6,413 nucleotides of DNA from Pseudomonadota bacterium (GTDB lineage Bacteria > Pseudomonadota > Gammaproteobacteria > Burkholderiales > Burkholderiaceae_C): NCBI GenBank assembly GCA_030918015.1, contig JAUPTP010000143.1, positions 1 to 6,413 on the forward strand, given 5' to 3'. The notes under the pieces were generated by a model, which worked only from the letters and a program-made list of their open reading frames with translations, was not told the DNA's origin and searched no databases. Each line of letters begins with the position of its first letter. Position 1 is the first letter of the stretch. The translations under genes and the position numbers were made by a program. This document shows, piece by piece, positions 5,472 through 6,413 of the stretch.

Positions 5472-6365
5472 ATGAAGAAATCCCTCGTTCTCGTCGCGGC
5501 GCTGATGGCAGCCGGCGTCGTGCAGGCCGCCGGCACGCTCGACAAGATCAAGTCGAGCGGCACGATCACGCTGGGCGTGCGCGAGTCCTCCGGCGCGCTG
5601 GGCTACACGCTGGGCGACGGCAAGTATGTCGGCTTCCACACCGAGATGGCCGAGCGCATCTCCGCCGACCTGCGCAAGAAGCTGGGCCTGTCGTCGCTGA
5701 CGGTCAAGCTCCAGCCGGTGACCTCGCAGAACCGCATCCCGCTGATCGAGAACGGCACCGTCGACCTCGAGTGCGGCTCCACCACCAACAACGCCGCGCG
5801 CCAGAAGCAGGTGGCGTTCGCGGTGACGACCTATGTCGAGGAAGTGCGCATCGCCGTCAAGGCCAGCTCGGGCATCACCTCGATCGCGCAGCTCAACGGC
5901 AAGAAGGTGGCCACCACCACCGGCACGACCTCGGTGCAGCTGCTGCGCAAGCATGAGCGCGCCGCCAGCGTGAACTTCGACGAGGTCTTCGGCAAGGACC
6001 ACGCCGACAGCTTCCTGCTGCTGGAGTCGGGCCGCGCCGACGCCTTCGTGATGGACGGCCAGATCCTGGCGGGCAACATCGCCAAGGCGAAGAACCCGAA
6101 GGACTTCCGCATCGTCGGCGAGGTGCTCAATGTCGAGCCGATCGCCTGCATGCTGCGCAAGGACGACGCCGAGTTCAAGACCGCGGTCGACGACAGCATC
6201 AAGGGCCTGATCAAGACCGGCGACCTGGCCAAGCTCTACGACAAGTGGTTCATGAAGCCGATCCCGCCGGCGGGCACCCCGGTGGGCCTGCCGCTGTCGG
6301 AGGCCACCAAGGCGGCCTGGGCCAACCCCAACGACAAGCCGGCCGAAGAGTACGCGAAGAAGTGA
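5472..6365 (+). CDS. gltI: Glutamate/aspartate ABC transporter periplasmic binding protein, GltI-like paralog 2
   Basis: A 297-residue protein with signal peptide MKKSLVLVAALMAAGVVQA, predicted to be cleaved after A19, and a SBP_bac_3 mature domain. Segments that line the ligand cleft in glutamate/aspartate-binding proteins are present: GVRESSGALGY (35-45), SQNRIPLI (85-92), DLECGSTTNN (98-107), TTTGTTSV (148-155), GKDHADSF (174-181) and FVMDGQIL (192-199). C101 and C226 may form a disulfide. AAAGGAA, ending 5 nt before the ATG, supports the start. It begins 62 nt after paralog 1 on the same strand, so the two are probably co-transcribed. A stem-loop follows the stop, and permease/ATPase genes (gltJ, gltK, gltL) would be expected beyond the right edge. 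Typical length and even Lys/Arg use suggest this is the main, highly expressed receptor. Confidence 0.94.
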   Translation: MKKSLVLVAALMAAGVVQAAGTLDKIKSSGTITLGVRESSGALGYTLGDGKYVGFHTEMAERISADLRKKLGLSSLTVKLQPVTSQNRIPLIENGTVDLECGSTTNNAARQKQVAFAVTTYVEEVRIAVKASSGITSIAQLNGKKVATTTGTTSVQLLRKHERAASVNFDEVFGKDHADSFLLLESGRADAFVMDGQILAGNIAKAKNPKDFRIVGEVLNVEPIACMLRKDDAEFKTAVDDSIKGLIKTGDLAKLYDKWFMKPIPPAGTPVGLPLSEATKAAWANPNDKPAEEYAKK

Positions 6366-6376
6366 CATGAGGAACC

Positions 6377-6402
6377 GGATGGTCCCCCCCCCAGGACCAT
6401 CC
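6377..6402 (+). other. Intercistronic stem-loop after the binding-protein gene
   Basis: GGATGGTCC (6377-6385) and GGACCATCC (6394-6402) form a perfect 9-bp stem with an 8-nt C-rich loop, starting 11 nt after the stop codon. There is no T run, so it is more likely an mRNA-stabilising or partial-termination hairpin than a full terminator. Such hairpins are common between highly expressed binding-protein genes and their permease genes. Confidence 0.6.
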
Positions 6403-6413
6403 CCAGCGGACGG

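Noticed and set aside
4327..6368. Two long minus-strand open frames opposite the binding-protein genes
   Set aside because: They arise from the strong third-position GC bias of the plus-strand genes. Both are similar shadow sequences because the sense genes are paralogs.

Overview
The window is a high-GC stretch of ordinary chromosome. Codon use, the protein families and the gene layout point to a betaproteobacterium, probably order Burkholderiales; this is inference from family resemblance, not a database match. No phage, transposon, CRISPR, tRNA or rRNA signal was seen. Five protein genes are supported: two on the minus strand at the left and three on the plus strand.

Positions 1-2340 (minus strand) hold a two-gene operon. 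It has a COG3380/renalase-like FAD-dependent oxidoreductase, then a photolyase/cryptochrome-type FAD-binding protein that begins inside the oxidoreductase stop codon (ATGA overlap) and runs off the left edge. This second gene is open through all 411 codons to position 1. It starts directly with the FAD-binding domain and carries a C-terminal extension that looks like a displaced antenna domain.

Positions 2340-2454 are the divergent control region, with an AT-rich patch and overlapping dyads. A MerR-type regulator (2455-3501) is read to the right. It has an N-terminal winged helix, a degenerate B12-binding-like middle domain and a C-terminal Cys/His motif. A MerR regulator divergent from photolyase-like and FAD-oxidoreductase genes resembles the light/photo-oxidative stress modules controlled by LitR/CarH/PplR-type regulators in other proteobacteria.

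Positions 3487-3704 hold the clearest RNA element, a yybP-ykoY manganese riboswitch followed by a TMEM165/GDT1 (UPF0016) cation exporter at 3705-4280. The riboswitch begins inside the last codons of the MerR gene: the MerR stop codon is the TAG of the conserved GGGGAGTAG motif. A TACAAT -10 box lies just upstream within the coding sequence. An 8-nt copy of one P1 strand and an anti-Shine-Dalgarno stem downstream suggest translational control.

Positions 4281-6413 hold a short intergenic region with a strong hairpin and a sigma-54-like site. Two tandem, related periplasmic amino-acid-binding proteins of the glutamate/aspartate (GltI) family follow, then an intercistronic stem-loop at the right edge, where permease genes of the ABC transporter would be expected.
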